A stretch of 64,000 nt of DNA, from NCBI GenBank assembly GCA_027563935.2, contig CM050454.1, positions 27,277,501-27,341,500 of the forward strand, read 5' to 3'. The DNA comes from Costus lasius (taxonomy: Eukaryota; Streptophyta; Magnoliopsida; Zingiberales; Costaceae). A program made the translations under genes and the position numbers. The notes beneath the pieces were generated by a model. The model worked only from the letters and a program-made list of their open reading frames with translations, was not told the DNA's origin and did no database searches. This document shows positions 43,046-54,884 of this stretch, piece after piece (within the stretch, counting starts at the first letter, position 1; every line of letters begins with the position of its first letter).

Positions 43046-43211
43046 TGTGGTAGTAGTTTTGAAAAAGAGTAGTTTTGAAAATAAGGCTGCTAAGAGTAAT
43101 ATGATAAGTATAGTAGCAGATTATGAAAACCACTTCTTTAAACACCTAGGTCCAAGAAAAGTCTTAGAACATGAAAATTAGTTTTGAGGCTAAAAATCTA
43201 TTCTAAGATAG
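43046..43211 (-). other. G3 short leader
   Basis: About 165 bases between the PBS and the gag start, similar to the matching stretch of G1 (26961-27129). No gene. Confidence 0.75.
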
Positions 43212-43223
43212 GCTCTGATACCA
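43212..43223 (-). promoter_or_regulatory. G3 primer-binding site
   Basis: The complement reads TGGTATCAGAGC, two bases from the LTR start at 43226. Confidence 0.93.
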
Positions 43224-43225
43224 AC

Positions 43226-44834
43226 TGATGTAGGGGGCAAACACAGGGCAAAGGTGCATGCAAACAACGCTTTTGTAAAAATAGTTTTTTTGTATTTTTG
43301 TAATAAAAACCGAAATTACTGCTAACGGAGTTGGAAAATATTTTTGGTATTTTATAAATAGATGAAATCGAAAACTAAGTTACTTAAACTATGAATTGAA
43401 ATACACTTAATCTATGAATTGAAAATGCTAGTAGGAATACTCACAGTGCCATCCTTGAGAATAGAAGGATCGTGACGTCCCGGTCTTCAACGGTCCTACT
43501 CTGATGGAAGGAGTTGCATCATTACAAGCAAACACAGACAAACGAGATCTGCACATACCACGGATTCATATTACAAAACCAAGAACTAAGGGGGAGGTTA
43601 AGCCTCGCAAATTCCCTTAACACTTTAACTAAAGGAGAGTGGGGAAAGAAGAGGGGAAGTGATTTGCGCCAAGAGGATCTTCCAAGCCTTGCGTTTCCCT
43701 ATAAAAAGAACTTTGATTAGTGTAGAAACAAGTTATAGAATTTAAGAAAGGGAGAGGGGAAAGAACTTAGCCGATTTGAAGCCTTGTTGATGTTGTTCTT
43801 CATGCTAGCCGAAAGTGAAGGAACCCTTAAGGCCTTTGTTGTTTGCCGAGATCAAAGGTTGATGAGGCTTCCTTGGAGTCTCGCCAAGGTGTGCAAGATC
43901 CTTCAAGGGGTTGGAGGTGTTGAGGACTTGAGAAGAAGGGGGAGAAGGGAAAGGGCTCGGCCCTTTAGAGTAGAGGGGGAGATAGAGATTCCTTAGGCGA
44001 CACAAGCACCAATGTTAACACAAGGTTTTTCATCTAGGCAACTACTCGACAATGAAGAGAGGGTTACAATTTATAGGCTCAACAAGCCATGGGCAAGGGT
44101 GACAATTCACCCTAGGCGCAATCACAAAGTTATGGAAGAAATTAATGCTCAATTAAAACATTTCCTTTGTCAATTTTGAATTTCGAATTCTTTCTTTGAT
44201 GGAGCTTCCTTGTGGCCGAATCCTCTTGAGCTCCTTCCTTCTTTGCTTGGATGAAATGGCGCCCATTTTGAATTTTGAAAAGCCTTCCTTCAAGAGCTTG
44301 GGCGGCTAGAGGTTTCCAAAGTTGATTCCACAAATTGGGGATCTAGATGGTGATCCCTTGATTTGTGGATCTTGATTGATCCTTGATGGCTAGGCGCATT
44401 GAAGGCTCCTCCATTGGTAAGTTGTGGGCTGATTCTTCAATTTCGAATTCTTCCTCTTATTAGGTGGCGCCTTGGGTTGATTTGGAAGGTGGAGTTGCAT
44501 TCAATATAAGCTCCTTCAACTTGAAGTCTCTAGTCAAGTGTTGAAGTGCTTCCTTCCATAATTGGAGCTTCACTTGAGTGGCTTAGCTTGAGCTTCCTAG
44601 CTTCCCTTGAGCAGGGCTTTAACCTGCCCAATTATTGACACAAAAACCAGTAGACTATTCTAGGAGATAATGCATGACCTAATAAGGAAACTATAGGGTG
44701 CCCTAGGGCTTATTCAAAGCAAATCGGAAAAGTGCAAATAAGGAAAGAGGGTGACCTAGGAGGGAAGGCCATATCTGATGGGCTTCCTCCTAACCCTTCC
44801 AGACCTTCTAGGGGCAGGGATGGTCTCTCCATCA
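43226..44834 (-). repeat. G3 5' LTR
   Basis: 1609 bp, TGATGTAGGG...CTCCATCA. It is related to the G1 LTR but clearly diverged. Its internal end (44756-44834) still encodes the basic tail in the minus sense (APRRSGRVRRKPIRYGLPS), although in this 5' copy it is not part of a gene. Confidence 0.92.
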
Positions 44835-45336
44835 GAAAACAAGGGCAAGAGAAAAGTTTGGTGGCACATCTCTTCATCACAAACTGCAAGCCTTCTTTTC
44901 CTTTCCTCCTCTTGGCGCAATTGTTGGAGAAGCTTGGTGGCATCATCTTCCATAGAACCGCAAGCCTTCTATCTCCTCTTGGCGAAAGAGTGGCTAGGGC
45001 TTGGCGGCATTCACCTTCTACCTCTCTCATTGTCGCATCTCATCTTGAGGGCGGCGCAAGTGGACTAGAAGGGCACCCTAAGGCTTGGATCTTCTTCTCG
45101 AGGCTAGCACTGGGTGAGGAAGAAGAGGACTCGAGGATCCATTGTGTGTGAGACTGCAGAGGGGGCACGCTTGGGTGCTGACATCGGCATCGTTCAAAAT
45201 TGCTCTAAGGTACTTTCTTATCACATCGTGTCCCCCTTGCAAGCATCGATCTATTGGGTTTTTGGGACCGGCCTGTTTTAGGGATTTGCTTCCACTATAT
45301 TGTAATTTAAATTTTAAAATCTCCGAGTTTCCCAAT
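44835..45336 (+). repeat. Element H: 3' portion of a copia-like 5' LTR
   Basis: This LTR end, close to a PBS on the + strand, is distantly similar to the F LTR read in its own sense, for example around CCCTAAGGCT...CGAGGCTAGCAC at 45078-45112. The left part was displaced by the G3 insertion. The exact LTR end is uncertain (45334 to 45337). No gene; long frames here run across the G3 boundary and are chance. Confidence 0.65.
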
Positions 45337-45338
45337 AG

Positions 45339-45350
45339 TGGTATCAGAGC
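45339..45350 (+). promoter_or_regulatory. Element H primer-binding site
   Basis: TGGTATCAGAGC on the + strand shortly after the LTR end. It shows that H is an LTR element whose body lies to the right. Confidence 0.85.
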
Positions 45351-45729
45351 GACTTGTGGGCTTCGAACAATGTCTTTAATGCCTTTTGTATGCTCACATG
45401 TCATTCAAATTTTCAAAAATTACATACGACATGCACATGTTTTTCTTAAGTAGAAAAATAGTAGGTATTTTGTTCCTTACTTGTATTCAACTTCCTTTGG
45501 ATCTTCGCTCTCTTCACTTGACTGGGATAGACCCATATGTGGAAGAGATAATTTCTCCTCTCATGGTGGGATAGACCCATCATGAGAGACTTGTTGAGAT
45601 TATGTAGGGCATGGACTGGGTGATTGGCCTAATCTTAACAAGTTAGGGATTACAAGGAGGGCAACGGGTATGCCTCTTGTAGACTCCTGAGAGAAACAAA
45701 GAACCAATGATTTGTGTTAAGAAGAGAAG
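45351..45729 (+). other. Element H leader, interrupted by I
   Basis: About 380 bases with no recognisable coding. A short direct repeat (GGGATAGACCCAT, near 45524 and 45568) is the only structure seen. It probably continues after element I at about 51730. Confidence 0.55.
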
Positions 45730-47677
45730 TGATGCAGGGGGAAGCGTGAGATGAAATGCTGATTTAAAATTCAATTATTTATTTATTTTTTTTAGAATAT
45801 TGATTAGAAAAGAAGTAGCCAAAAAATAGTGCTACAGTGAATATTGGTTTACGAAAAGTAGCTATGTGTTGCTCTAGGATCCAATGTCCCAAAATTACAT
45901 CCAACTAAACACAATTGTGAAACAAACTTAGATCTTTTTAGATGCATCCAAAATAAAGTGTCATGACGTATCAGGTTTGCAGAGCATTCGCATCAATATA
46001 TATAATCAGATTAGAGAAATAAATAAGTGCAGAAGTTTATCAGAGTTCAAATGTTGCCATGTCTGGTAGGAAGTTCGGCTGATGCTTCAATGGACCCAAC
46101 TACTATGGAGGATAGTGCAAAAGATATTCTTCCTTTTTGTTTTGAAGCTCAGGGGTTCTATCATTTCAAGACATGTTAAATACCTGCACAAAGAAGACTA
46201 ATTAGATTAGTCAAAGAAACAATTTTAGAAGTAATTCAGTTAGCAAGAACTGCTATGACATTTAGGTTGATCCATTATAGCTTGAGTTGGATGGACTTAT
46301 GTGGCTGTTGGAGCAAGTTTAGCTCATTCGGTTGGTACTAAGATTCAAGAGTTTGACTGCTCCATTTGCTTAAAACACCTGAAAGAAAAACACTAATTAG
46401 ATTAGTGAATAAAAACAAATTGCGGGGTTAATCAGATATCAAAAGTTTCTAGGTGTCACAGGAAGATCTGATGAATCTGGATTTGATCAAACTAATCCAT
46501 CTGGTAGAGCAAAATTTGGTCTTTCTATTAGCACCAAAATCCAGGAGTGGAGGCTTGTCCGAGCATGTTAAAATCCTGCATCAAGAAGGCTGATCAAGTT
46601 AATTCAAAGAGTAAAGACATGCAAGATGCAGAGGGGAAAATCTGGAACAGAGAACATCGCGCGATTTGAGCAGAGTTCATCGCCGGGCAGCCGTTGGTGC
46701 ACGAACTCGGAACCTGCTACTACTAGAGGTTGCTGCGGTGATGGCGAAGAGGTGGCTGGATTTTTGGGTCGAGCGGTGGCCGGCAGGAGGACAGCGACGA
46801 TGAAAGGCGGAACTGGGGCGGAAGGTTAGCGAGAATAGGGGATTCGAACGGAATTCAATTTCTGTGATCAGACGTGTGGATGGGTGGATGCCGACGGCTA
46901 TGGCTTCGTCTTAGGGAGGATGAGTGATGCCAGAAGTTTCGTGAGGATTGTACCAGTAGATTGTCGGTAGTGAACTAACGAAATTTCATAATTCTGGAAA
47001 CTAGGAACCGTGACTAGTTGGCTTGGTTTCGGGAGGAAAAAGCTGGCAGATAAGAGGGGAAGGGAGGAGGGGCTCGGCCCTAGAAGGAGGAGAGGGGAAA
47101 GGTAGGCGACACCAGCGCCTCAGAGGAGAAGAAGATAGGAGACATCTGATTTCATCGGAAGAAGAACTATTTCCATTCAATTCATCAAATCTCCGTCTCG
47201 ATTACAAAGATCAGCGTGATACAAATGGGGAGAAATTTAGAGATGTTGCAGGCGAGATGTTGAAGAGACGTTGTAGCTTCCTTGTGCGCTGAACTAGGGA
47301 GACGTTGATGTTTCCTTTGCTAGCTGCATGTTAATGTTGCATCATTTCCTTCTTTGCAACGTGTGTGCGCCAGATGAGGTGTTGAGATTATCGTTGGCTA
47401 CAATGAACTTCAAGATTCGTGTTATGAGAATAGCTACATCTTGGTTGTGCGCATCTCACTTTGTTGTTGGCTGATCGCATGGAATAGTCTTGGGCCTCTT
47501 TTGTGGTGAATTATTCCTAATAAGTGGGCTTGGCTTGGGCCTCTTTTGCAGTGGTTATTTATTGAGCTACCTTTATTGATTGAGCTTGCTAGCTTATTTG
47601 TGAGCCATCGAGCCTTTGTCTACGGCAACCTTAGGCTCCACTTGTACCTTCGTGGACGGTGGTCTCTGGCTCCATCT
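45730..47677 (-). repeat. I 3' LTR
   Basis: 1948 bp from TGATGCAGGG. The end reads CCATCT instead of CCATCA (one change). It includes diverged tandem copies of a module of about 196 bp at 46015-46210, 46211-46405 and 46406-46604, plus a partial upstream copy from about 45835. Confidence 0.9.
46015..46604. repeat. Diverged tandem repeat, about 196-bp unit, in I 3' LTR
   Basis: Three units, each ending in a stretch like CACTAATTAGATTAG or its variants and containing GATCCA...GAGCAA and ...AAAACACCTG-type blocks. The counterpart array in the other LTR is at about 50062-50651. G2 has roughly one such unit. Confidence 0.6.
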
Positions 47678-47715
47678 TTTCTCCCCGGGTGAAAAAAATT
47701 CTTCCCTGAAGAATT
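47678..47715 (-). promoter_or_regulatory. I polypurine tract and adjacent hairpin
   Basis: CACCCGGGGAGAA-type tract against the LTR, then the hairpin AATTCTTC / CCT / GAAGAATT at 47697-47715, an 8-bp perfect stem. Confidence 0.7.
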
Positions 47716-47845
47716 GTTCTTGCGTAGGTGGAGAAGTTATGGAGTTGTGAGAGTCAGTTGTTCCATAAGGATCCGAAACTTCAAAATGTTGTCAGCATCA
47801 CAGCATCCTGTCTTGTTGTTCCTTGTCCATAGTCCAAGCTGCATA

Positions 47846-48985
47846 TCATGGGTACCTGCATTGTGCATTGAATTCCCTTTCTCGGCCGTACTCATTAGTA
47901 AGTTTGTCATAGAAAATCATAGGACTTAGAAAAGAACAAGGAATGATGAAATCAATGTACTCAACATCATTAAGTGTAAAGTGCAAATCATGTTTCTGTT
48001 TATTATGTTCTGTTGATCCTAATGGTGGCTTAAGGGTGTGGGTAGAAGGACCTAAAAGATAAGACTCAAGGATCATAGGGTCTTCAAATTCTAAGGTTTC
48101 TCCTAATGGTTGAGAATGAAGGTCTAAGTCAATTTCAAAAGGATCTAACTTAGGTTGGAAATGTGGTTCAAGAAGACCTATGGGTTTGGGTTCAACTCCA
48201 GGTTCTCTAATAATAGTGCTAATCTTAAGTTGAGAACCTGTGGGTATGAGCCCTAAAATTGAAGGTAGTTGTGATGGTTCTACCTAAAGGTTTGGCTTTT
48301 CATGACTTGCTTCTTCAAATTCAATGGTTGCATCAAGACATCGGTTAGGCTCTAAATTGGGTTCTAGAGTTTGTTCCTTTAGCTTTAAAGGGGTTGAATT
48401 CTCTTCTCTATTTTGCAAGGTCTGCTCCTTAAGTCTCTTATACTCTTGATGCATCTCTTTAATCTGCTCACCCAATTTATCAAGACGGTCATTGTCCATA
48501 GTTTTTCTTAACTCTAGGCTCCTAGGGTAAATTATGTGTTCCAAACCTTTATGTATGAAGCTATAGCACCAAGGTTTGCTAAAATAATATCCTTGAAAAT
48601 CATGCATAAATTCTTTACCTAATAAGATGTCAAAACCTTCTAAACTCATCACATCACACCAAATTTCAGTTTTGATATGATCTAACATGATGGGAACTAA
48701 GCATTGAAAATCAACTATAGAAATAGTAAAATCATCCCAAGTTATCATATATGGATTAACATGTTTCTGTATGGTAAGGCCAAATTGTTCATGTGCATCA
48801 ATAAATATCACATTAAACTTCACAAAATGATCATTAATAATTCTACCTTTATAACTATTACACCAAACATGAGTTGTAAAACTATTAGGCCTATGTGTGA
48901 TAAACTTATAGTTGTCCCTTTTACTTATTAGTTCTTTTTTGGGTGTGATTTCCCTTTGATAAAAGTGACGCACCATGTTAAACAT
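47846..48985 (-). pseudogene. I ORF: degenerate retropepsin-like protein with one in-frame stop
   Basis: The first 233 codons (48985 to 48284) match the G2 protein closely: start MVRHFYQREITPKKELISKR, the HVWCN segment, CLVPIM, a TEIWCDVM to FDILLG block, then a coiled-coil-like stretch. At 48284-48286 there is an in-frame TAG. Reading beyond it in the same frame stays open to 47846 and is again homologous to G2 (DPMILESYLLGPSTHTLKPP, FIIPCSF). A single nonsense mutation therefore separates it from a frame of about 380 codons. The catalytic-site segment reads INDHFVK: the aspartate is kept and the glycine absent, as in G2. The far C-terminal part of G2 is missing here. Confidence 0.82.
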
Positions 48986-49761
48986 GAAACTTAATAAGTT
49001 GGAAAGGACTATAGTTTAAGTATAGTGCATAAGTAATGTTTCAACATGTAGAGAACAGTATATCAGGGTCAATTGTAAATAATTGCAGCATATATAAGCA
49101 CAAAAAATTATGCCACTTGAAGATAGCAATTTGATACAGGTTAATAACAGAAACAAGGCTGAAAACAAATTGGAAAAATTTAGAATTCAAGTGCAGAATT
49201 TAGAGTCATAATCAAAGCATCAGTAGCTGCACTTATGGGTGTTGTAAACTGAAATATGTTGATAGTTACCCTAGCTACAGTTTGATAGAGATTAAGTGCA
49301 GTAAGCAGGCTGAAAATATGCAGATTTAGAAAGCTGGAAAAGTAGATTTAAAAATATAGAAATCAAGTGTGGAATTCAGCAAAAAGAGAATTCAATTGTA
49401 GTTGCTTTCAATAGTATGCAGTTTGATTAAATCATGTGCAGCCAGAGGTTGAAAACAAATCTGGAGTCTCGGAAATTTAATGGTCCAGATGCAGCAGAAT
49501 TTATTAAACTAAGTGGAGTATCAGGAAAAACACATGCAGAATTTGACCAGCTTTGCAAAAGCTCACGCAGTTCTTTGCATAATTGTTTTTAGTGCAAGCA
49601 ATGATTTTTTTTCTTTTAACAAATAAACTACAACTAGCCAATAACATAAATATGCAAACTAATAGCAAAACAAGCAGGAAGGCAAAAACTAAGAATGATT
49701 TTTTTTATGCAAAGAGTAAAGCCAGAATTGATGTGGGCAGACAAGAGTTGACCTCTTGCCT
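48986..49761 (-). other. I leader with recurring GCAGAATTT-type motif
   Basis: About 775 bases upstream of the ORF. On the + strand, words like GTGCAGAATTTA, GCAGCAGAATTTA and ATGCAGAATTTGA recur (about 49190, 49490, 49533). No gene. Confidence 0.6.
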
Positions 49762-49773
49762 GCTCTGATACCA
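49762..49773 (-). promoter_or_regulatory. I primer-binding site
   Basis: The complement reads TGGTATCAGAGC, three bases from the LTR start at 49777. Confidence 0.92.
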
Positions 49774-49776
49774 AGC

Positions 49777-51724
49777 TGATGCAGGGGCGAAGCGTGAGAT
49801 GAAATGCTGATTTAAAATTCAATTATTTATTTATTTATTTTTAGAATATTGATCAGAAAAGAAGCAGCTAGAAAACAGTGCTACAGTGAATATTTGTTTA
49901 TGAAAAGTAGCTATGTGTTGCACTAGGATCCAATGTTCCAAAATTAGATCCAACTAAACCCAATTGTAAAACAAACTTAGTTCTTTTCAGATGTATCAAA
50001 AATAAAGTGTCATTACGTATCAGGTTTGCAAAGCATTTGCATCAATATATCTAATTAGATTAGTGAAATAAATTAGTGCAGAAGTTTATTAGAGTTCAAA
50101 TGTTGCCATGTCTGGTAGGAAGTTATGCTGATGCTTCAGTGGACCCAACTGATGTGAAGGATAGAGCAAAAGATATTCTTCCTTTTTGTTTTGAAGATCA
50201 GGCATTCTATGATCTCATTATATTTTAAATACATGCACAAAGAAGACTAACCAGATTAGTCGAAGAAATAATTTTAGAAGTTATTCAGTTAGCAAGAACT
50301 ACTATGACATTCAGGTTGATCCATTGTAGCTTGAGTTAGATGGACTTATGTGGTTGTTGGAGCAAGTTTAGATCATTCGGTTGCTACTAGGATTCAAGAG
50401 TTTGACTGCTCCATTTGATTAAAACACCTGAACAAAAAACACTAATTAGATTAGTGAATAAAAACAAATTGCGGGGTTAATTAGATATCAAATGTTGCTC
50501 GGTGTCGCAGGAAGATCTAATGAATCTGGATTTGATCAAACTAATCCATCTGGTAGAGCAAGATTTGGTCTTTCTATTAGCGCCAAAATCCAGGAGTGGA
50601 GGCTTGTCCGAGTGTGTTAAAATCCTGCATCAATAAGGCTGAGCAAGTTAGTTCAAAGAGTAAAGACAAGCAGGATGCAGAGGGGAAAATCTAGAACAGG
50701 GAACGTCGCGCGATTTGAGCAGAGTTCGTCGTCGGATGGCCAGTTGTGCACGAACATGGAACCTACTACTACTAGAGGTTGCTGTGGTGATGGCGAAGAG
50801 GTGGTCGGATTTTTGGGTCGAGCGGTGGCCGGCCGGAGGAGAGTGACGATGAAAGGCAGAACTGGGTCGGAAGGCTGGCGAGAACAGGGGATTCAAATGG
50901 AAGTTCGATTCTGGTGATCGAACGGGTGGATGGGCAGATGCCAGCAGCTGTGGCTTCATCTTGGGGAGGATGAGTGATACCAGAAGTTTCGTGAGGATCA
51001 GACCGGTACATCATCGGCGGCAAAGTCACGAAATTTTATAATTCTAGAAACTAGGAACCGTGATTGGTTGGCTTGGTTTCGGGAGGAAGAAGCTAGTAGA
51101 TAAGAGAGGAAGGGAGGAGGGGCTACGCCCTAGAATGAGGAGAGGGGAAAGGTAGGCGACACCAGCGCCTCAGAGGAGAAGAAGATAGGAGACATCCAAT
51201 TTCATCGGAAGAACTATTTTCATTCAATTCATCAAATCTCTGTCTCAATTACAAAGATCAACGTGATACATATAGGGAGAAATTTAGAGACGTTGCAGGC
51301 GAGATGTTGAATAGACATTGTAGTTTCCTTGTGGACTGAGCGAGGGAGACGTTGATGTTTCCTTTGCTGGTTGCATGTGAATGTTGTAGCGTTTCCTTCT
51401 TTGTAGCGTGCGTGCGCCAGATGAGGTGTCGAAATGAGCGTTGGCTGCAATGAACTCCGAGATTCGTGTAATGAGAATAGCTGCATCTTGGTTGTGCACA
51501 TCTCGCTTTGTTGCTGGCTGATCGCATAGAATTGTCTTGGGCCTCTTTTGTGGTGAATTATTCCAAATAAGTGGGCTTTGCTTGGGCCTCTTTTAAAGTG
51601 GTTATTTATTGAGCTAGCTTTATTGATTGAGCTTGCTAGCTTATTTGCAAGCCATTCAGCCTTTGTCTACGACAACCTTAGGCTCCACTTGTACCTTCGT
51701 GGCCAGTGGTCTCTGCCTCCATCA
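49777..51724 (-). repeat. I 5' LTR
   Basis: 1948 bp, same length as the other copy, ending CTCCATCA. It carries the second copy of the 196-bp module array (about 50062-50651). Confidence 0.9.
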
Positions 51725-52337
51725 TGAAGGAAGAGAGACATGTTTTAATGAAAAGCTAAAATTTTATATTTTGTATTTTTTTATGAGCATATAGAATTGC
51801 ATGAGATAGCACCATGTTTGTGCATGATGTTGTGGTCATATGTCAAGCCCCTTATCATGCCTATATTGTATTCTTGGGAGGCCTGCATGCCGCCTATCCT
51901 TTTCTTTTGTTCCGTAAATCACATGATGAAGATTAGGGGCACCCCTTGTGAAACAATTTCTTTGGCGCGTGCTTAAAGCTTGCTTGGTTGTGCACCTTGA
52001 ATAGTGGCGCAACAAGCATCTTCCTTGGTGGCACATGTGAGCATGGTGGCACAAGTTGGCACGGCCGAGCCTTTGGGCTTGTGAGCTAGCCTTCTTGGCC
52101 CTTGCATGGTGGTGCATCACTCATGGAGGAGGCACCATGGCATTGGCAGAACCTATGAGGGTGCTTCTAGGGTTTCCCTAGGGGTACCTCTAGGTTTGTG
52201 AGCGAAACCATGGTGAGGAGGACCTTGGAGCCAACCTTGAAATTCAAGACTAGAGGTTGGTTAGGTTAGGTCTAATTTTGGGGCTTGTCTCCTAGGTCAA
52301 ACATTTGAACCCACCCTTGGCATGTGTTAGTTCAATG
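51725..52337. other. Unassigned intergenic or old-element sequence
   Basis: Probably the continuation of element H after the I insertion. It has no gag-like coding, PBS or LTR boundary that I can recognise; the 94-aa open frame on the minus strand has no known motif. Several GTGGCACA-like words recur between 52000 and 52060. Confidence 0.4.
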
Positions 52338-53198
52338 TGTCACATCCCGTTATCTTAACCCCAAACAAGCAACACAAGTCATAGAGAAACAGGATGTTAT
52401 CATACAAGATCGATTCACATGCTAGGTAAAACCAAGTTCAAGAAAACACGATCTGAAAATTTTTGAGAATGCATATATAAAATCTCCACAAAACACAATT
52501 TCATAAATGTACCTGCCACCACGCAATCCTTGCACTAGACATATGCAAGGCAACAGTTATATCAAATCCGTATAAAATCCATAAAATTCATAAATCACAT
52601 AAATCACATAAGGGTACCTGCCACCAGGCAATACTTGCACTAGACATATGCAAGTTCACATTTATATCAAATCTGATTGCAAAAATACAAATCGACTTGA
52701 AATTCAAAACAAAACCACAATGTCGATTCTATAACTTCATAACTAACATCACTGATACCAAACACCGAAACCAGGTCAAAGCCCGCGGTGACACAAAAAT
52801 CAAACTCTCAAAACTGCCACAATCCGGCAACACAAGTTCACATAATTCGGCCACAACCGGCCCCAGTAATTAAGCACAAAAGTCTTATTCATTCAACTGG
52901 CATATCACGATGTTCATATAAAATGCTAACTGGAAATGCGCCCCTGCTCTACACCTGAAAATAATGAGGGGTGAGCTACACAGCCCAGTGAGTGGATAGT
53001 CTCAAACGACCATCCATAACATACACTCAAAATACATGCAGATTATTTTAAAAACATTGAACAGAATATCATGTCGACATATAACAAAATTAAAGCACAG
53101 AACTCATATAAAACAGTCAGATGTATACTGCTAAGACATCACACCAGTGTCTACTCAAAGTTCTAGAGCTATACTCTAAACCAACTAAACATACCAAC
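52338..53198. repeat. Possible chromovirus-type LTR fragment, cut by copia K
   Basis: Begins TGTCACATCCCG, a start typical of some plant Ty3/gypsy (Tekay/Del-like) LTRs. It also contains GGGGTGAGCTACACAGCCCA near 52972, a phrase I associate with such LTRs from memory. A block of about 67 bases (GTACCTGCCACCA...CTAGACATATGCAAG) is repeated at 52509 and 52614. Neither a far end nor coding sequence is visible before K starts at 53199. Confidence 0.4.
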
Positions 53199-54870
53199 TG
53201 TTGGGGTATGCCCTTAAGCCTAATGTTTGAGGCCTTGGGAATGTATCAGTATCATGTAATAAACTGTTATGTTTATAAAGGCATGGTTATTATTCAGTTA
53301 GCTACATTGTCTGCTGCAATATATGTTCTTCTGAATAATGTCTCAAAGCTGTTCAGCTAGGCTGACAGGCTATAATGTCCTTAGTCGATGTATCTTGGTG
53401 AACATGAGACAGCCTTGATATGGTTAAGACTAATATGTGTTCTAGTCTTATAGGATGCTTCAAGCATGGAATAAGATGTAGACTCATGGGTACATTGGAT
53501 GTACTGGACAGACCCTACTAGGATGTTCAATTGTTTGTCGCAATGTGAATAATCTTTGAATATGACAAGTGGCACATTTCCTCTGACTTGAGATCACTTG
53601 TGTTTTCTAAATGATGATTGTCATTGTTTTGAGGTAGTTCAATATCATTTGAAACACAATGGTTATAGACTATCTTGGATAATGAGCTTGAGTCATGTTA
53701 GGGCACTAGTGATAGACATAGGATTGCCGTCTCCTTGTTTAAGGAGTGTGATGTTCTAAAGGGGCCCCCTGGATGAGATGATTGAGAAAAGTGTATGGCC
53801 ATACCCAGGTGACTATGTTCATCTGATCTAATCATGCTCATCATATTGGAGCTACAAGCTTGACACGCTTGTCCAATAAGAACATCCAGTGGCAAAGGAA
53901 ACATGTATGCCTAGTGATGTGGATTCACACTTGTGCTGTGTTTTGGGTGTAGTCTTGGAAGACTCTTTCCTTTATATCGGGAGACAGTGATGTGTTGCTA
54001 GATACCCCTCACTGATCGTGATAACGTGAGTTATCGTTACCGACATTTAAAGGAAACCCTCAGGGTCGCACAATTTGATGATATGGCTTACTTAAGTCAG
54101 ATCGAGTGGACTGAATTGTTCGGGTTCAGTTTAAAGGGATTTAATCTCTGATTGTGAGTGAGATCTGGTCTGATCATGTTTGATTGATTAGGGCTTGAGA
54201 TCGGTAAGCTTCGATTGAGAGATTGGATGCTAGATCGATGAGATCAGGAGCATCAGGAGATCAACGGTCAGATCTGAGCCTTAGGGTTTATTTGAGATCT
54301 GGACTTGATTGCTTGGCTTAATTGGTCTCTGGACCAAACCAATTTGAACCGGCTCGTTTAATGAGCGCATGGTTCAAGGGGAGAGGAGTTGGCGACATGT
54401 TCACTTGGCGTGAACGTTGGAGCGAAGTGTGGTGGCTATTTTTAGTAACCACGATCTCCACTTGGAGATGTTGTTCACGACCGAATAGAGTGCTCTCTAT
54501 TCTCGCCTCTCACCCATAATCCTCTTGACGCTTTCGTGTGTGGCGACACCTTGAAGGTAGTGGAGGATTCGGCCAAGAGAAGGACATCTCATCTTTCCCT
54601 TTCACTCGACAAGGACCTCTTGGAACCTTGCTAGCACAAGGAGCACCAAGGGAGGAAGCAACATCATCTTGTGTGTGATGATTTGGAGGAGAGCTCTCTT
54701 GTTCTCTTGCTTCCAAGGCGCCTTCCATTATATGGCTTCGGTATGAATTCATTTCATGCTTTAAAGTTGATCATAATACTTGCTATGCGATTTTGAAAGC
54801 CCTAGATTCCGCTAGAATGTTATTGCGCCTCCTATTAGGGTTTTCGCCCCCCTTGTGTAGGGGACCTTCA
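53199..54870 (+). repeat. Copia K 5' LTR
   Basis: 1672 bp, TGTTGGGGTATGCCC...GACCTTCA. The hairpin module is at 53985-54035. Confidence 0.95.
53985..54035 (+). other. Two-hairpin LTR module, copia K
   Basis: CAGTGA / 18-nt loop / TCACTG at 53985-54014 and GATAAC / GTGA / GTTATC at 54020-54035. Confidence 0.7.
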
Positions 54871-54872
54871 AT

Positions 54873-54884
54873 TGGTATCAGAGC
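54873..54884 (+). promoter_or_regulatory. Copia K primer-binding site
   Basis: TGGTATCAGAGC, two bases after the LTR. Confidence 0.95.

Larger units (their letters stand above)
29671..44834 (-). mobile_element. G3: Ty3/gypsy element, 5' part only, carrying G2 and F
   Basis: A minus-strand relative of G1. Visible parts are gag at 29671-29713 and 42790-43045, the leader and PBS, and the 5' LTR at 43226-44834. Its pol and 3' LTR would lie left of the window beyond G2. After its LTR comes GAAAA (44835-44839), a candidate TSD in the host LTR of H. Confidence 0.88.
45730..51724 (-). mobile_element. I: non-autonomous gypsy-like element of the G2 type
   Basis: 5995 bp on the minus strand, with LTRs 45730-47677 and 49777-51724 (both 1948 bp), PPT, one protease-like ORF with an internal stop, leader and PBS. 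The flanks are AGAAG (45725-45729) and TGAAG (51725-51729), a 4/5 match consistent with an aged TSD. In a sampled stretch of 185 bases the LTRs differ at about 17 positions, so this is the oldest pair measurable here. Confidence 0.9.

Noticed and set aside
44710..45151. Frames of 96-139 aa across the G3 / H junction
   Set aside because: They span an insertion boundary. Only the last codons in the G3 LTR (basic tail) reflect real coding history.
51836..52120. 94-aa minus-strand frame as a possible host gene
   Set aside because: No start context, domain or homologous copy visible; it lies between degraded repeats.
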